From contig DRHT01000049.1 of the NCBI GenBank assembly GCA_011053055.1, positions 1 to 64,000 of the forward strand: a stretch of 64,000 nucleotides of DNA, in the 5' to 3' direction. The stretch's first letter is position 1; each line of letters begins with the position of its first letter. The DNA is from Halopseudomonas sabulinigri (GTDB lineage Bacteria > Pseudomonadota > Gammaproteobacteria > Pseudomonadales > Pseudomonadaceae). Under the pieces are notes generated by a model that saw only the letters and a program-made list of their open reading frames with translations, made no database searches and had not been told where the DNA came from. Position numbers and translations under genes: made by a program. This document shows positions 25,678 through 33,745 of this stretch, piece after piece.

Positions 25678-26120
25678 GCCACATGACTTACCTTCTTAAC
25701 GCCAGCTTAGTAGCGCTCGCGCTGGCGACCAGTGCCTGCTCCCCGGTGCCGCAAAAGCCACTGGAAAGCGGCATGGTGCGCGTCAATTTGGCTGCCGATG
25801 TGGGCAACGATGTTAAGGCCTACCGTGTGGATGGCGAGCTCACCCAAAGCATTCGCTTCGGCGACATCAGCCCTGGCACACACAATCTTCAGGTACGTTA
25901 TCATTTCGAGGTGCCGGGCGGCGCCGGCAGCGGCGGCCTGTTTGATGCCAACTTTCGGACGTGCGTGATGGAGGTGGATTACGACAACTTCACCGCCGGC
26001 ATGCAGTATTTATTCAAAGTAGAGCGACGTGGCTGGCGAAGCGCCGGTGGTTTGTATGATCAACAGACTCAAGAGAAGGTTGCTACAGCTGAAGAGGTGC
26101 GATGTGGGCCGGGCATGTAG
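25674..26120 (+). CDS. Predicted lipoprotein
   Basis: Protein of 148 residues with a lipoprotein signal peptide ending in the lipobox LATSAC (Cys near residue 22). The mature part has a beta-rich pattern (MVRVNLAADVGNDVKAYRVDGELTQSIRFGDISPGTHNLQVRYHFEV) like small carbohydrate- or peptide-binding beta-sandwich folds with a Gly-rich loop (PGGAGSGGLFD). It overlaps the upstream binding-protein/Cache gene by 4 bases, so the two are made together. I do not recognise a family. An in-frame ATG at 25683 is a possible alternative start. Confidence 0.7.
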   Translation: MSHMTYLLNASLVALALATSACSPVPQKPLESGMVRVNLAADVGNDVKAYRVDGELTQSIRFGDISPGTHNLQVRYHFEVPGGAGSGGLFDANFRTCVMEVDYDNFTAGMQYLFKVERRGWRSAGGLYDQQTQEKVATAEEVRCGPGM

Positions 26121-26245
26121 CTGGGCGGGATAGAACCCAGCCCTCCATGTACCGCGCTGTGCTTTTTTGGAAGGTCGAGTTCCATCTCGACCAGCGTGGT
26201 ACCCTACGACGCCGCTGGCCGGGATAGGTTCCAGCTTTCCACCAC
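26119..26245. repeat. REP-type palindromes (family A), three units
   Basis: Three related palindromes: an arm pair GCTGGG/CCCAGC at 26120-26141, GGTCGAG-TTCCAT-CTCGACC at 26173-26192, and a decayed copy GGCCGGGATAGGTTCCAGC at 26217-26235. They lie between the lipoprotein gene and the convergent hyi-like gene and may serve as their transcription end. Confidence 0.7.
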
Positions 26246-26318
26246 AGCGTGTGGGTTAAGCGATACCGCGCTAACCCACAGAGTTCGGCGTAAAAATCCA
26301 GCGACTATTAGCCACTTT

Positions 26319-27116
26319 TCAGCGCTCGCCAACCCAACCTGCTTTACGCCAGTCGGCCATCCACGCCAAATCATCATCCGTCTCGGCACGATACTCCGCA
26401 GCCAACCACCCCTCATATCCTGCCTTTTCAAGCGCCATCAAGGCAGCAGCAAAATCCATCTCACCTGAGCCGGGTGCGCCGCGTCCGGGGCAATCAGCGA
26501 ACTGCACGTGACCAATACGACCGGACAGCCGTTGCACGCTATGCGTCAAATCTTCATCCATCCGCGCCATGTGATAAAAATCCAGCTGCGCCGATAGGTT
26601 GGGATGGTCGACCCGCGCAAGCATCTCAGCGAGCTCCGCCGAACCGGCAAGCAAAAAGTCCGGCATATCCAATCGGTTGATAGCTTCACACACCACGCCA
26701 ATACCCAGGGGAGCAAAGGCCTCCGCCGCCATGTTCAGGTTAGTAGCCAGTGTCGCTAATGCAGCTTTTCGCTCGACGCCCGCAGCCAACTTACCCGGCA
26801 ACACGTTTACCTTTTCCGGCCGCAACACCTGCGCGTACTCCACGGCCAATTGCAGGGCGCTAGCAAACTCCGTCTCGCGGCCTGCAACGCCGGCCAACCC
26901 TGGCCCGCCCGTCATCAAATCGCCAGCGGGCAAGTTGAACAGCACCAGCGGCATGGCGTGACGCTCCAACTCGGCGCGCAACTGGATAGCCGGCAACGCA
27001 TAGGGAAACTGCAACTCCACACCATCGAATCCTGCCTTGGCAGAAGCGCCAACCCGCTCAATCAGCGGTAATTGAGCAAATAGTAGCGACAGGTTAGCGG
27101 CCAATTTCCAGCGCAT
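26319..27116 (-). CDS. hyi: Hydroxypyruvate isomerase family protein
   Basis: TIM-barrel protein of 265 residues of the Hyi/OtnI branch of the xylose-isomerase-like superfamily. These enzymes interconvert hydroxypyruvate with tartronate semialdehyde, or act on 2-oxo-tetronate. Family landmarks are the N-terminal ANLSLLFAQLPLIERVGASAKAGFDGVELQFPY, the metal-ligand Glu in VVCEAINRLDMPDF, the AQLDFYHMAR stretch, VQFADCPGRGAPGSGE and the terminal Glu in LAAEYRAE. All are present, so an active enzyme is likely. It is a single gene, divergent from the ABC importer that starts at 27281; no glyoxylate genes are beside it. Confidence 0.85.
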   Translation of the reverse strand: MRWKLAANLSLLFAQLPLIERVGASAKAGFDGVELQFPYALPAIQLRAELERHAMPLVLFNLPAGDLMTGGPGLAGVAGRETEFASALQLAVEYAQVLRPEKVNVLPGKLAAGVERKAALATLATNLNMAAEAFAPLGIGVVCEAINRLDMPDFLLAGSAELAEMLARVDHPNLSAQLDFYHMARMDEDLTHSVQRLSGRIGHVQFADCPGRGAPGSGEMDFAAALMALEKAGYEGWLAAEYRAETDDDLAWMADWRKAGWVGER

Positions 27117-27280
27117 GGATGAAGCTCCTCAAGGTAAACCAACGAGTGTAATCCAGCTTGCGACAAGGCTAAACGTTTCAGGGCTTCGCCTGTGCGCGCT
27201 TTTTCTTTACACTTGCCGCCACGCACCGCTCGGCCACGACAGCCGACTGGTAGTCTTCCGCTATTGAACCGGAGTAATAC

Positions 27281-28150
27281 ATGTCGACGATCAAACGCCC
27301 CTTGGCTGTGCTGGCGGGCCTGTGCCTGTCTGTTGCCACCCTTTTCTCCACCGCCGCTATGGCCGAAACCACCGAGCTGCGCGTCTCCGCTATCCCTGAC
27401 GAAGCACCCACAGAGCTGATGCGTAAATTCGAGCCGCTAGGCAAGTATCTCGAAGAGCAAATTGGCATACCTGTGACCTTCCAACCGGTTTCCGATTACG
27501 CCGGCGTGGTTGAAGCCCTCGGCGCCAAGCGTCTGGACATGGCCTGGTTGGGTGGTTTCACTTATGTGCAGGCAAAACTGCGCACCGGCGATGCTATCCC
27601 GCTGGTTCAGCGCGAGCAGGACGAAGTATTCACCAGCACGTTCATCACCGCCGACCCTGAGGTGAAAACCCACGCTGACCTTAAAGGCAAAAGCTTCGCC
27701 TTCGGTTCAGTGTCCTCTACTTCTGGCCACCTGATGCCGCGCTACTTTCTGCAGCAAGACGGCATTGATGCTGACACCTTCTTCAGCCGTGTGGGCTTCT
27801 CTGGCGCACATGACGCGACCGTAGCCTGGGTTGAATCCGGCAAGGTTGACGCTGGCGTGCTCAACTCCTCGGTATGGGAAAAGCTAATCGAGGAAGATAA
27901 GGTTAATACCGACAAGGTACGCGTTTACGCTGTAACCCCTACCTACTACGACTACAACTGGACCGTACGCGGTGGTCTGGAGCCTGAACTGGTCGAAAAG
28001 ATCAAAGCAGCCTTCCTGGCACTTGATCCTGCCAACCCAGAGCACAAGGCGATCCTGGATTTGCAACGCGCTTCACGCTTTGTACCCACCAGTGCCGAGA
28101 ACTACCAAGGCATCGAAGAAGCCGCGCGTGCTGCTGGCCTGCTTGAGTGA
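27281..28150 (+). CDS. PhnD-type ABC transporter binding protein (putative selenate)
   Basis: Periplasmic binding protein of 289 residues with a Sec signal peptide (cleavage after ATLFSTAAMA). The fold is that of PhnD/PtxB anion binders: LRVSAIPDEAPTELMRKFEPLGKYLEEQIG, DMAWLGGFTYVQ, FGSVSSTSGHLMPRYFL, GAHDATVAWVESGKVDAGVLN. This wording matches the branch annotated in pseudomonads as putative selenate ABC transporter binding protein rather than true phosphonate binders; there is no C-P lyase nearby. Substrate is unproven. GGAG precedes the ATG. It is the first gene of a four-gene importer with short overlaps. Confidence 0.82.
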   Translation: MSTIKRPLAVLAGLCLSVATLFSTAAMAETTELRVSAIPDEAPTELMRKFEPLGKYLEEQIGIPVTFQPVSDYAGVVEALGAKRLDMAWLGGFTYVQAKLRTGDAIPLVQREQDEVFTSTFITADPEVKTHADLKGKSFAFGSVSSTSGHLMPRYFLQQDGIDADTFFSRVGFSGAHDATVAWVESGKVDAGVLNSSVWEKLIEEDKVNTDKVRVYAVTPTYYDYNWTVRGGLEPELVEKIKAAFLALDPANPEHKAILDLQRASRFVPTSAENYQGIEEAARAAGLLE

Positions 28151-28953
28151 GCATCAACCTGAACGGGGTGGGTTATATCCACCCCAACGGGATGCGCGCG
28201 CTAAAGGATATCAATCTCAGTATTGCTGCTGACGAGCAAGTCGCCATCATCGGCTCCTCCGGCGCGGGTAAAACCACGCTGCTGAAGTTGCTGGCGACTA
28301 GCTTGCTGGCTTCCTCCGGCGACATTCAGTTACTACAGCACAACCCTGCGCAACTGCGTGCGAGCACCTTACGACGCCTACGCAGCCGTATTGGCCTGAT
28401 CCATCAAAGCCCTCCCCTGCCACCTCGCCAACGCGTGGTAACTGCCGTACTGGCTGGCCGACTGGGACAATGGACGCTGGGCCGCGCGTGCTTGTCGTTG
28501 TGTTATCCGAGCGATATCGAAGGCGCGCGCGCCGAACTGTCTCAACTGGATCTGGCAGACAAGCTGTTCGCCCGCTGCGATCAATTATCCGGTGGTCAGC
28601 AGCAACGGATCGGCATCGCCCGCGTGCTCTACCAACAGCCCGACCTGATGCTTGCAGACGAACCTGTCTCCGCGATGGACCCGGTACTGGCAGAGCACAC
28701 GCTCAGCGTGCTCGGGAGTATTGCCCGCGAGCGCGGTGTGCCGCTGATAGCCAGCTTGCACGCGGTCGAATTGGCGCTGCGGCATTTCCCAAGAGTGATT
28801 GGTTTGCGCGCTGGCGAGGTGTTGTTCGACAAAGCTGCCGATGCAGTCAGCCAACAGGATCTGGATGCGCTCTATGTGAACATCGGCCTCAGCGACACAG
28901 CGCAGCAACCCGCCGCAGCCATTGCCAACAGCCTACCCAACCGATGTCTGTGA
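28147..28953 (+). CDS. PhnC-type ABC transporter ATPase
   Basis: ATP-binding subunit of 268 residues starting with GTG that overlaps the binding-protein stop (GTGA). It has Walker A GSSGAGKTT, Q-loop IHQSPPL, signature LSGGQQQR, Walker B LMLADEP with the catalytic Glu, and the switch His in IASLHAVELA. The extra C-terminal tail (about 245-268, Ala/Pro rich) is probably not structural. It energises the two permeases encoded next, and like them belongs to the phosphonate-type (PhnC) subfamily. Confidence 0.87.
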   Translation: MSINLNGVGYIHPNGMRALKDINLSIAADEQVAIIGSSGAGKTTLLKLLATSLLASSGDIQLLQHNPAQLRASTLRRLRSRIGLIHQSPPLPPRQRVVTAVLAGRLGQWTLGRACLSLCYPSDIEGARAELSQLDLADKLFARCDQLSGGQQQRIGIARVLYQQPDLMLADEPVSAMDPVLAEHTLSVLGSIARERGVPLIASLHAVELALRHFPRVIGLRAGEVLFDKAADAVSQQDLDALYVNIGLSDTAQQPAAAIANSLPNRCL

Positions 28954-29780
28954 TTAGCTCCCGCGCGCGTTGGCAAGATCCCGCCGCCACACCTCGCGCA
29001 TTATTAACCCTAGCGCTGCTGATATTGCTCTGGCCCGGTCTGCAACTGACCGAGTTTCGGCCACAGATTCTGTTCAACGCGCAAAACCGTGAGGTCATGG
29101 GCCGTTTTCTGGCTGGCTTTTGGCCGCCGGAGACCAGCGCCGACTTTTTGCTCTTGCTTGGCCGCGCCACGCTCGAAACGCTCGCAATGGCGACCGCAGG
29201 TTTGGTACTGGCGCTGCTTTTGGCCATCCCACTTAGCCTGATCGCCACGCGCGCGCTATCCATTTCCAAGTTACTGAGCGGCACACCCAGTTGGGCTGGT
29301 CGGTTTTTGCGCTACCCCGTACGCCTGGTGCTGGTGGTGCTACGCAGCATTCCGGAGATTGTCTGGGCGCTACTATTCGTGCGCGCCGTAGGCTTGGGCC
29401 CGACGGCGGGCGTGCTGGCTATCGCCATCACCTACAGCGGCATGCTCGGCAAGGTTTACGCCGAGATTTATGAATCCGTCGACCCGCAACCCACCCGCGC
29501 GCTGCTGCAAAGTGGCAGCTCTCGGCTAGCTGCGTTCCTGTACGGCGTGCTACCTAATGCCGCACAGGAATTGACGTCCTACACCCTGTATCGTTGGGAA
29601 TGCGCGGTGCGTGCCTCAGTGATCATGGGGTTCGTCGGTGCTGGCGGGCTGGGCCAGATGATTGATCTGTCGATTCGTATGTTCGCCGGTGGCGAAGTGG
29701 TGAGCATACTGCTGACCTTCCTGCTGCTGGTGCTGGTAGCAGACCAAATCAGCCTGCAATTGCGCCGGAGACTGGCATGA
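28944..29780 (+). CDS. PhnE-type ABC transporter permease 1
   Basis: Inner-membrane permease of 278 residues, with about six hydrophobic helices. The EAA loop that docks on the ATPase is GSSRLAAFLYGVLPNAAQEL, and the PhnE-family marks LVVLRSIPEIVWALLFV and IMGFVGAGGLGQMIDLSIR are present. The ATG at 28944 overlaps the ATPase gene by 10 bases; the reading frame stays open far upstream inside the ATPase gene but that part is a shadow. It pairs with the second permease as a heterodimer. Confidence 0.86.
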   Translation: MSVISSRARWQDPAATPRALLTLALLILLWPGLQLTEFRPQILFNAQNREVMGRFLAGFWPPETSADFLLLLGRATLETLAMATAGLVLALLLAIPLSLIATRALSISKLLSGTPSWAGRFLRYPVRLVLVVLRSIPEIVWALLFVRAVGLGPTAGVLAIAITYSGMLGKVYAEIYESVDPQPTRALLQSGSSRLAAFLYGVLPNAAQELTSYTLYRWECAVRASVIMGFVGAGGLGQMIDLSIRMFAGGEVVSILLTFLLLVLVADQISLQLRRRLA

Positions 29781-30541
29781 GACCGACACTCAGCGCAGCG
29801 TTCTGGTTGCTGGCTATCATCGCTTCGGTCGTGGCCTCCTTTGCATACCTGCAACTGGATTTCATCAGTCTGGTCAGCAGCGACAGCCGCGTACAGATGC
29901 TCGATTACGCCACCTCCTTCTTCCCACCCAACACCTCACCCGCTTGGCTGAGCAAGCTATGGCAAGGCTCGCTGGAAACCCTGGCAATATCCGCTATTGG
30001 TACCTTGCTGGCAGCACTCTTTGGCGGGGCATTTAGCCTCTTGGCGGCAGGCCGTTTGGGCGGTGTGGCCAAAGCCATCTGCCGGCTGCTGCTCAATGCT
30101 CTGCGTTCTGTACCTGAACTAGTCTGGGCGGCTCTGATGGTTTTGGCTGCCGGGCTCGGCCCCTTCGCCGGCACCCTAGCCATTGCCCTGCACACCACAG
30201 GTGTACTCGGCCGGCTCTTTGCCGAAGCGCTGGAAAACACCCCACCCGAACCCGCCAACGCCCTGCGCGCAGCAGGCGCCTCTGCCACCACCGCCTTCCT
30301 ATACGGCACCCTGCCCGGCGTTATTCCGCAGTGGCTTGCTTACACGCTGTATCGCTGGGAAAACAACATTCGCATGGCGGCGGTGCTCGGGTTTGTTGGT
30401 GCTGGCGGTTTAGGCCAAATGCTCCACGTCACGCTCAGTCTTTTTCAGCAGTCCAAGGCGATGAGTGTGATTTTGGCTATGTTAGCGATGGTGTTGTTGG
30501 TGGATGCGTTGAGTGGGTGGTTGCGGGCGAGGCTGGGTTAG
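29777..30541 (+). CDS. PhnE-type ABC transporter permease 2
   Basis: Second permease, 254 residues, paralogous to the one before it: LLLNALRSVPELVWAALMVLAAGLGPFAGTLAIALH, EAA loop GASATTAFLYGTLPGVIPQW, and VLGFVGAGGLGQMLHVTLSLF. It overlaps the first permease by 4 bases (ATGA). Two different PhnE subunits per importer is a common arrangement in this family. It closes the operon; REP palindromes follow. Confidence 0.86.
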   Translation: MRPTLSAAFWLLAIIASVVASFAYLQLDFISLVSSDSRVQMLDYATSFFPPNTSPAWLSKLWQGSLETLAISAIGTLLAALFGGAFSLLAAGRLGGVAKAICRLLLNALRSVPELVWAALMVLAAGLGPFAGTLAIALHTTGVLGRLFAEALENTPPEPANALRAAGASATTAFLYGTLPGVIPQWLAYTLYRWENNIRMAAVLGFVGAGGLGQMLHVTLSLFQQSKAMSVILAMLAMVLLVDALSGWLRARLG

Positions 30542-30601
30542 GCCTGAGGCACAAACAAGGGTAGGCAGCGCGCACCACTGGACGCGGCGCGTCCAAAGCG
30601 G

Positions 30602-30627
30602 CATTCCCACGCTGGAGCGTGGGAACG
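30602..30627. repeat. REP palindrome (family B), copy 2
   Basis: CATTCCCACGCT-GG-AGCGTGGGAACG: same palindrome as at 21242-21267 with a single base change in the left arm, again preceded by a GGACGC/GCGTCC hairpin (30586-30594 region). Confidence 0.8.
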
Positions 30628-30689
30628 ATCGCAATCACAGTTTTCTTTTTCGTTTCGGCCACTTCACGACAATGCTACGCGGACCATCC

Positions 30690-30885
30690 AGTCCCATCTG
30701 AGCGGGCGAGTAGCGCAGAGCTGCCGGGGAAAAGGCGTGCGCGGTGTCTGAGCGAAGCGAGTTTGCGCGCGTCCCCGGCAGCTTGAGCAACGCAGCGAAC
30801 CCAAAGGGCCGCGCAGCTGGGTGCCCTGGGGGATCGCTAAGGGGGCATGGGCAAGCATGCCCCCTTAGCTCGCCTAGTGGCGAAA
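30690..30885 (-). repeat. Dispersed repeat of about 195 bp, copy 2 (inverted)
   Basis: Reverse-complement copy of 11232-11428. The match begins at the AGTCCCATCTGAGCGGGCG end and continues to the GGCGAGC/TGGCGAAA end, with scattered base changes and no large gaps that I can see. The two copies are about 19.3 kb apart and point toward opposite directions. Confidence 0.75.
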
Positions 30886-30982
30886 CCGGTCCCAAACCAG
30901 ATATCAGTGTCTGAGTGACCAACAGTCAAAAAGCTAGCCGAATAAAGCTATCTTTAAAACATACTTGCGGGCAAAAAATGGG

Positions 30983-31288
30983 TCAACTTTTATTCCGCTC
31001 CTGCACCAAAACCCAAGGCCGAATCACCACCGCCCACAAGTTACTGGGCTCCCGCTCCGCCCAATCCCCTGCCTGCGCATCCGTCGCAAGCTGCAGCTGA
31101 CCGGCATCCATCCAGCCTTTAATCTGCTCACCGTTGTCCTCCATCATGGCCGCAGCCGCCTGCACCAAATCCAACTCAGGCGCGACCACCAGCAAATCGC
31201 CACGGGCAAAGTGGGGTTCAAGGGTTTTCCATTCAATATTACCGGTGGCACCAAGGATGGCCGCGTAAGCTTCTTCAGACAGGGGCAT
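30983..31288 (-). CDS. DUF2288 family protein
   Basis: Small soluble protein of 101 residues that looks like the DUF2288 family (YAAILGATGNIEWKTLEPHFARGDLLVVAPELDLVQAAAAMMEDNGEQIKGWMDAGQL ... WAVVIRPWVLVQE). Function unknown. The ATG at 31288 is preceded by AAGGA at 9-base spacing; an in-frame ATG at 31306 lacks one. It is a single gene, divergent from braC. Confidence 0.72.
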   Translation of the reverse strand: MPLSEEAYAAILGATGNIEWKTLEPHFARGDLLVVAPELDLVQAAAAMMEDNGEQIKGWMDAGQLQLATDAQAGDWAEREPSNLWAVVIRPWVLVQERNKS

Positions 31289-31581
31289 CGGAGTAAGTCC
31301 TTTCATCTATCAAAGGCTTGCATGGTAGCGAGCTGTAGCTGACATGCAAGAAATCGTCGGCAATGTCGCCAAAAACAGCCTACTCTGTCATTTGGTATGT
31401 CGCCATACAGACACAATGTTGCAGTTAACGGACATTGACTGACAAATCGACAACGGTCGATTCCCTGTACCGATGGGGGTTGCTAAACTGCGCCGGTACA
31501 GTTCCGATCAGGCTGTGAATCCATAATAAACCGGAACGAGCCAAGACTACTTCGGCATAACAACACAAGTGAGCAGATGAT

Positions 31582-32709
31582 ATGAAAATGGCACATAAGA
31601 AAGCACTTTCCCAGATTATCACCGCTGCGGCGCTGGTCGGCTTCAGCGGCTATTCGCTAGCCGCCGACACCATCAAGATCGCGCTGGCCGGCCCGGTCAC
31701 TGGCCCAGTCGCGCAATACGGTGATATGCAGTTCATTGGTGCCAAAATGGCCATTGAGCAGATCAACCAAGCTGGCGGCGTCAACGGCAGCCAACTGGAA
31801 GGCGTCGTTTTTGATGATGCCTGCGATCCTAAACAAGCCGTTGCGGTTGCCAACCGCATCGTCAACGATGACATTCGATTCGTCGTTGGTCACCTCTGCT
31901 CCAGCTCTACCCAGCCTGCTTCCGACATTTATGAAGATGAAGGCATCCTGATGGTAACTGCGGCCTCTACTAGCCCGGAAATCACCGAGCGCGGCTATAA
32001 GTTGCTGTTCCGCACTATCGGTCTGGACAGCCTGCAAGGCCCGACTGCTGGCAAATACATCGCCGAACAGATCAAGCCAAAGAAAGTGGCGGTCATCCAT
32101 GACAAGCAGCAGTACGGTGAAGGCATCGCGACTGCAGTACGCGACGTACTGACCGAAGCTGGCATCGACGTGCCTCTGTTTGAAGGCGTCACCGCCGGTG
32201 ACAAAGACTTCTCCGCGCTGATCGCCAAGCTTCGCCAAGCCAACGTCGACTTCGTTTATTACGGCGGCTACCACCCGGAGCTAGGTCTGATTCTGCGTCA
32301 ATCATCCGAACAAGGCCTGGACGTGCGCTTCATGGGGCCTGAAGGCGTAGGCAACACGGATATTTCTGCGATTGCTGGCGAAGCTTCCGAAGGTCTGCTG
32401 GTCACATTGCCCAAGGCCTTTGATGAAGATCCCAAGAACGCCGATCTGGTAGAAGCCTTCAAAGCCAAGAACGAGGACCCGTCCGGCCCGTTCGTCTTCC
32501 CTGCCTATGCAGCGGTTCAAGTCATTGCCGATGGCATCAAGCTAGCTGGCAGCGCTGATACCGAGGCGGTTGCTGAGGCATTGCGCAGCAATAGCTTCGA
32601 CACGCCCACCGGCACCCTCGCTTTCGACGAAAAAGGCGACCTGAAAGACTTCAACTTCGTTGTCTATGAATGGCACGCTGACGCTAGCAAAACCGCACTA
32701 ACTGAGTAA
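31582..32709 (+). CDS. braC: Branched-chain amino acid binding protein BraC
   Basis: Periplasmic Leu/Ile/Val (and Ala/Thr) binding protein of the high-affinity importer. The 375-residue precursor has a Sec signal peptide (cleavage after SGYSLA-A, near residue 27) and the LivJ/BraC core (IKIALAGPVTGPVAQYGDMQFIGAKMAIEQIN, VVGHLCSSSTQPASDIYEDEGILMVTAASTSPE). The two Cys in DDACDP and GHLCSSS form the usual disulfide. ATG at 31582 is used; ATG at 31588 is also possible. A strong hairpin separates it from braD, which should keep binding protein in excess over the membrane parts. Confidence 0.95.
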   Translation: MKMAHKKALSQIITAAALVGFSGYSLAADTIKIALAGPVTGPVAQYGDMQFIGAKMAIEQINQAGGVNGSQLEGVVFDDACDPKQAVAVANRIVNDDIRFVVGHLCSSSTQPASDIYEDEGILMVTAASTSPEITERGYKLLFRTIGLDSLQGPTAGKYIAEQIKPKKVAVIHDKQQYGEGIATAVRDVLTEAGIDVPLFEGVTAGDKDFSALIAKLRQANVDFVYYGGYHPELGLILRQSSEQGLDVRFMGPEGVGNTDISAIAGEASEGLLVTLPKAFDEDPKNADLVEAFKAKNEDPSGPFVFPAYAAVQVIADGIKLAGSADTEAVAEALRSNSFDTPTGTLAFDEKGDLKDFNFVVYEWHADASKTALTE

Positions 32710-32720
32710 GTGAACTGACT

Positions 32721-32760
32721 CCGGGCCTGTCCAACCTAGTTGGCAGGCCCGGTCTTTTTT
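32721..32760 (+). terminator. Intrinsic terminator/attenuator after braC
   Basis: CCGGGCCTG and CAGGCCCGG pair across a 14-base loop, followed by TCTTTTTT. It lies 12 bases after the braC stop and 58 bases before braD, so partial termination would set the ratio of binding protein to permease. Confidence 0.88.
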
Positions 32761-32818
32761 GTTGATGCCAGTCTTTGCGGACCTGCATTGCTCCTCTTGT
32801 ATTTTCGGTGTCGTGGCT

Positions 32819-33745
32819 ATGCCAGAGTCCCTCTATTATTTTCTTCAACAGTTGCTGAACGGCCTTACCGTCGGCAGCACCTATGCCCTGATCGCCATTG
32901 GCTACACCATGGTTTATGGCATCATCGGTATGATCAACTTCGCCCACGGCGAAATTTATATGATTGGTAGCTATATCGCCTTTATCGTCATTGCCGCACT
33001 GGCAATGTTCGGAATTGAGTCGGTACCGCTGCTGATTTTTGCTGCCTTCGCGATCAGCATGCTGGTCACGAGTGCCTACGGCTACAGTATCGAGCGTGTC
33101 GCCTACCGCCCGCTGCGTGGCGGCAACCGCCTGATCCCGCTCATTTCAGCGATCGGCATGTCTATCTTTCTACAAAACCTGGTGCGCATCGCCCAAGGCT
33201 CGCGTGATATCGCCATGCCCACCCTGGTAACCGGCGGTATTGATATCGGTCCGCAGGATGCCTTTCATGCCAGCTTGTCTTATATGCAAATGATCATTTT
33301 TGCAGTGACGCTGATCAGCATGGTTTTGCTTACCCTGTTCATCTCTCGCTCGCGTATGGGCCGCGCCTGCCGCGCCTGTGCTGAAGACTTGAAGATGACC
33401 AACCTATTAGGCATCAATACCAACGGCATCATCGCGCTGACCTTCGTCATCGGCGCAGCGTTGGCAGCCATTGCTGGTGTGTTGCTAGGCATGTACTACG
33501 GCGTAATTAATCCATACATCGGCTTCATGGCCGGCCTCAAAGCTTTCACCGCTGCAGTACTTGGCGGTATTGGCAGCATTCCCGGCGCGGTACTGGGTGG
33601 CTTGCTACTCGGCGTTACCGAAGCCATTACCGCAGGCTACTTCAGTACTGAATACAAAGACGTCGTCTCCTTCGGCCTGCTGATTCTTATTCTCCTGTTC
33701 CGCCCCAGTGGCATTCTTGGCCGCCCGGAGGTGGAAAAAGTATGA
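32819..33745 (+). CDS. braD: Branched-chain amino acid permease BraD (LivH)
   Basis: Membrane permease of 308 residues with about eight helices. It is close to P. aeruginosa BraD ([88 protein letters not shown]). I chose the ATG at 32819 ([11 protein letters not shown]), which aligns with BraD; a TTG at 32759 would lie inside the terminator. It overlaps braE by 4 bases. Confidence 0.94.
   Translation: MPESLYYFLQQLLNGLTVGSTYALIAIGYTMVYGIIGMINFAHGEIYMIGSYIAFIVIAALAMFGIESVPLLIFAAFAISMLVTSAYGYSIERVAYRPLRGGNRLIPLISAIGMSIFLQNLVRIAQGSRDIAMPTLVTGGIDIGPQDAFHASLSYMQMIIFAVTLISMVLLTLFISRSRMGRACRACAEDLKMTNLLGINTNGIIALTFVIGAALAAIAGVLLGMYYGVINPYIGFMAGLKAFTAAVLGGIGSIPGAVLGGLLLGVTEAITAGYFSTEYKDVVSFGLLILILLFRPSGILGRPEVEKV

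Larger units (their letters stand above)
30542..30982. other. Repeat-filled intergenic region
   Basis: About 440 bases with no credible gene between the importer and the convergent DUF2288 gene. It holds GGACGCGGCGCGTCC plus the family B REP palindrome (30586-30627) and the inverted second copy of the 195-bp repeat (30690-30885). Open frames here lie on the repeat only. Confidence 0.6.

Noticed and set aside
28470-28943. Long upstream extension of the first permease frame
   Set aside because: It lies inside the ATPase gene in another frame, is Arg-rich and unlike any permease; the true start is 28944.
27281-30541. Phosphonate uptake operon (phnCDE)
   Set aside because: No C-P lyase or phosphonatase gene, and the binding protein looks like the selenate-type branch; substrate left open.
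30635-30922. Open frames on both strands in the repeat copy at 30.7 kb
   Set aside because: They are the inverted counterpart of the repeat-borne frames at 11.2 kb and have no coding support.
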